DNA of 64,000 nt from Myotis daubentonii (Eukaryota > Chordata > Mammalia > Chiroptera > Vespertilionidae), in assembly GCF_963259705.1 (NCBI RefSeq), contig NC_081861.1, positions 106,384,102-106,448,101 of the forward strand, given 5' to 3'. The notes beneath the pieces were generated by a model. The model saw nothing but the letters and a program-made list of their open reading frames with translations, was not told the DNA's origin and did not search any database. The translations under genes were made by a program, and so were the position numbers. Below are positions 61,789 through 64,000 of this stretch, in pieces (position 1 is the stretch's first letter; each line of letters opens with the position of its first letter).

Positions 61789-61941
61789 TTAAATTATCAT
61801 TAGTTTTTCAAGTAAAGTTTTTGTACTATAACACAAAAATTGCATATTATATAAAATAAAACTCAAATCTCACCTCTTCATATTTTTCTTTCCTTTTCCT
61901 TTCAATACTTTTAAATTTACTTTGCTTATTTTATATATGCA

Positions 61942-63504
61942 CTAGAGGCCCGGTGCACAAAAATTTGTGCACTCAGGGGGGAGGGGGTGGTCCCTCAGCC
62001 CGGCCTGTGCCTTCTCTCAGTCTGGGACCCCTCGGGAGATAATGACCTGCTGGCTTAGGCCTGCTCCCGGGTGGCAGAGGGCAGGCCCAATACCCAGGTG
62101 TAGCCCCTGGTCGGGCTCAGAGCAGGACCAATTAGGGAGTTGGGGTGCCGCCCCATGTCATGCACAGAGCAGGGTGGATCAGGGGGTTGGGGTGCTGCCC
62201 CATCACTCACAGAGCAGGGCCCATCATGGGGATTGGGGCTCCGTACCCTGTCACACACAGAGCAGGGTCGATCAGGGGGTTGGGGAGCTCCCCCTGTCAT
62301 GCACAGAGCAGGGCCCATCAGGGGGTTGGGGAGCTCCCTGCTGTCACTCACAGAGAAGGGCCGGTCAGGGGGTTGGGGCTCTGTACCCTGTCATGCACAG
62401 AGCAGGGTCGATCAGGGGGTTGGGGCGCTGCCCCCTGTCACGCACAGAGTAGAGCCAATCAGGGGGTTGAGGAGCTCCCCCCTGTCACTCCCAGAGTAGG
62501 GCCGATAGGGGAGTTGGGGCACCGCCCCCTGTCACACACAGAGCAGGCCGGATCAGGGGGTTGGGATGCCACACCCTGTCACACTCAGGGCAGGGCCGAT
62601 AGGGAGGTTATGGCTCTACCCTGTCACACACAGAGCAGGGCCCATGGGGGGGGGAGGTTGGGGCACCGTACCCTGTCACACACAGAGCAGGGCAGATCAT
62701 GGGTTTGGGGAGCTCTCCCCTATCAGGCCCAGAGCAGGGCTGATCAGAGGGTTTGGGTGCTGCCCCCTGTCACGCTGATCCTGGTGCCGGGAGGCCTCGC
62801 GGCTCCGCTGATCCCAGTGCTAGGAGGCATATTACCCTTTTTCTATATAGGATAGAGTCCTGGTGCACTGGTGGGGGCCAGCTGATTTGCCCTGAAGGGT
62901 GTCCTGGATCAGGGTGGAGGTCCCCACTGGGGTGCCTGGCCAGCCTGGATGAGGGGATGATGGCTGTTTGCAGCTGGTCATGCACCCTTCAGGGTGGGGG
63001 TCCCCACTGGAGTGCCTGGCCAGTCTGGGTGAGGGGCTGAGGGCTGTTTTCAGGCTGGCGGGTGACTGAAGCTCCCAACTGCTCCTTTTTTTCTTTTTTT
63101 TTTTTTTTATTCTGGGCCAGCTTTAGCTCTGAGGCTTCGCTCCAGCTATTAGGCCTCCGCTGCTGAAAGCAGGTTTCTGGCCTTTGTTTACCTTCTGTAT
63201 TTGAAACAATGTTGCGATTCTGCTGGCTGAAGCCCGGGCCGACTAAAGCAGGTTTCTAGGGTTTTGTTTAGCTTCTATATTTGTAACATAGTTGCTTACA
63301 GTTGCAGCTCAGAGGTCTGCAGTGGCAGGCAGGGAACGTTGGAGTCCTCCGTCACTGAAGCAAGCAAGCCTCATGTTCGCTTTAAGCTTCCTGGCTGCTG
63401 GCTACCATCTTGGCTGGCAGTTAATTTGCATATCGCCCTGATTAGCCAATGGGAAGGGTAGTGGTCGTATGCTAATTACCATGTTTCTCTTTTATTAGAT
63501 ATGA
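61942..63504 (-). mobile_element. Helitron with long minisatellite, relative of 42831-44206
   Basis: CTAG at 61942, GTGCACAAAAATTTGTGCAC hairpin, and 5' TCATATCTAATAAAAGAG ending at 63504, with A|T flanks. The layout matches 42831-44206: subterminal module, 45-60 bp array (62105-62770), duplicated CCCCACTGGGGTGCCTGGCC segment, T-run and 5' promoter-like module. The array is longer here. Confidence 0.9.
62105..62770 (-). repeat. GC-rich minisatellite in a Helitron, longer array
   Basis: About thirteen units of the same CACAGAGCAGGGC ... GGGGGTTGGGG repeat seen at 43000-43480. The copy number differs between the two Helitrons, so the array expands or contracts. Confidence 0.85.
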
Positions 63505-63754
63505 TAAGAAAATAAGGCTATGAATCAATAAGATTCACTAAACATTATCTGAGCTTTATCACATTTGCTTGCATCTTCAAGTTAACAGCTTCATACTTTA
63601 TCTTTACAATGAAGGTGTATACTTGGGAGTTTTAAAGCAACTTACCTTTAAAGTGTACTGGTCCAAAATTCCCTGTAAAGACCACATCTTCATTTTATCT
63701 GTTTTAATATTCTGATAATTAAATACAGAATTTACTCTCCAATTAAAACATAAG
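63505..63754. other. Unassigned intron sequence
   Basis: Includes a short minus-strand segment ending in a good donor (63645) that could not be tied to RPS6KA6. Confidence 0.5.
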
Positions 63755-64000
63755 TAACCTTTTGAGACTGGCTCATTCAGCAAAATGCCCTGTGTTCATC
63801 CAAGTTGTTTTATATATCACAAATTCTTTCCTTTTTATAGCTGGGTAGTAGTATTCCATTGCATGGATGTATGTTTTCTCATTCACAGTTTAAATGACAT
63901 TTAGGACATTTCTAGTCTTTGACTATTACAAATAGAGCTGCTATGAAAATTCATGTGTAGGTTTTTGTGTGCATATACGGTTTTATTACTCTAGGACAAA
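63755..64000 (-). mobile_element. Old antisense L1 fragment
   Basis: CTGGGTAGTAGTATTCCATT and the TTTGACTATTACAAATAGAG segment are antisense L1 ORF2/3'UTR. It continues past the window end. Confidence 0.7.

Noticed and set aside
62145..62855. 236-residue open frame with repeated CHAQSRA/GPIRGLG peptides
   Set aside because: It is produced by the GC-rich Helitron minisatellite, which is open in several frames at once. The same holds for 43021-43593, 11515-11907, 60012-60347 and 14656-15027.
63646..63705. Minus-strand segment ending AAAG|GTAAGT as an upstream RPS6KA6 exon
   Set aside because: In no frame does it match the expected HRDLKPEN-GHIKLT region. The acceptor is weak, and one frame reads only KMWSLQGILDQYTLK.

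Overview
This window is nuclear DNA of a mammal, almost certainly a vesper bat (Vespertilionidae). Three things show this: many tRNA-derived VES-type SINEs; about fifteen rolling-circle Helitrons of the HeliBat kind (5' TC, 3' hairpin followed by CTAG, inserted between A and T), which among mammals are known from vesper bats; and abundant mammalian L1. No prokaryotic genes, RNA genes or CRISPR arrays were seen.

The only live gene recognised is RPS6KA6 (RSK4, X-linked in other placental mammals), on the minus strand. Ten internal exons lie between 45071 and 4421. Together they give 1130 nt that splice in frame with no stop. They run from the activation loop of the N-terminal AGC kinase domain, through its C-lobe, the hydrophobic-motif linker and the start of the C-terminal CaMK-like domain, to that domain's own activation loop. 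The 5' exons must lie beyond 64000 and the last 3' exons below position 1. Everything else in the gene is intron.

Intron content by region: 1-4.4 kb, SINEs, a small Helitron and an interrupted L1. 4.6-13 kb, SINEs, a solo endogenous-retrovirus LTR, a composite Helitron with a helicase remnant, and a Helitron with a hairpin array. 13.4-18.7 kb, a GATA microsatellite, a Helitron, and a processed pseudogene of KIAA1191 (p33MONOX) with a second partial copy. 19.4-20.5 kb, a mariner MITE struck by two Helitrons. 22-31 kb, a truncated L1 and a near-full-length antisense L1 that hosts two SINEs and two Helitrons. 32-38 kb, nested L1s and SINEs. 38.7-44.2 kb, a cluster of Helitrons including the second helicase-bearing copy. 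45-60 kb, mostly L1, one with tandem 5'UTR monomers. 60-63.5 kb, three Helitrons, two with large minisatellites.

The most interesting material is in the Helitrons. Two helicase-bearing copies at unrelated sites share the same hAT MITE, the same SINE and the same nonsense codon, so a composite, already defective element appears to have moved. Each is abutted head-to-tail by a second Helitron. Others carry tandem arrays of 15-bp-stem hairpins, palindromic pairs of CTCF-like motifs, and a CCAAT/octamer/YY1 promoter-like module. Boundaries of old repeats are approximate. Family names rest on recognition by eye, without a database search.
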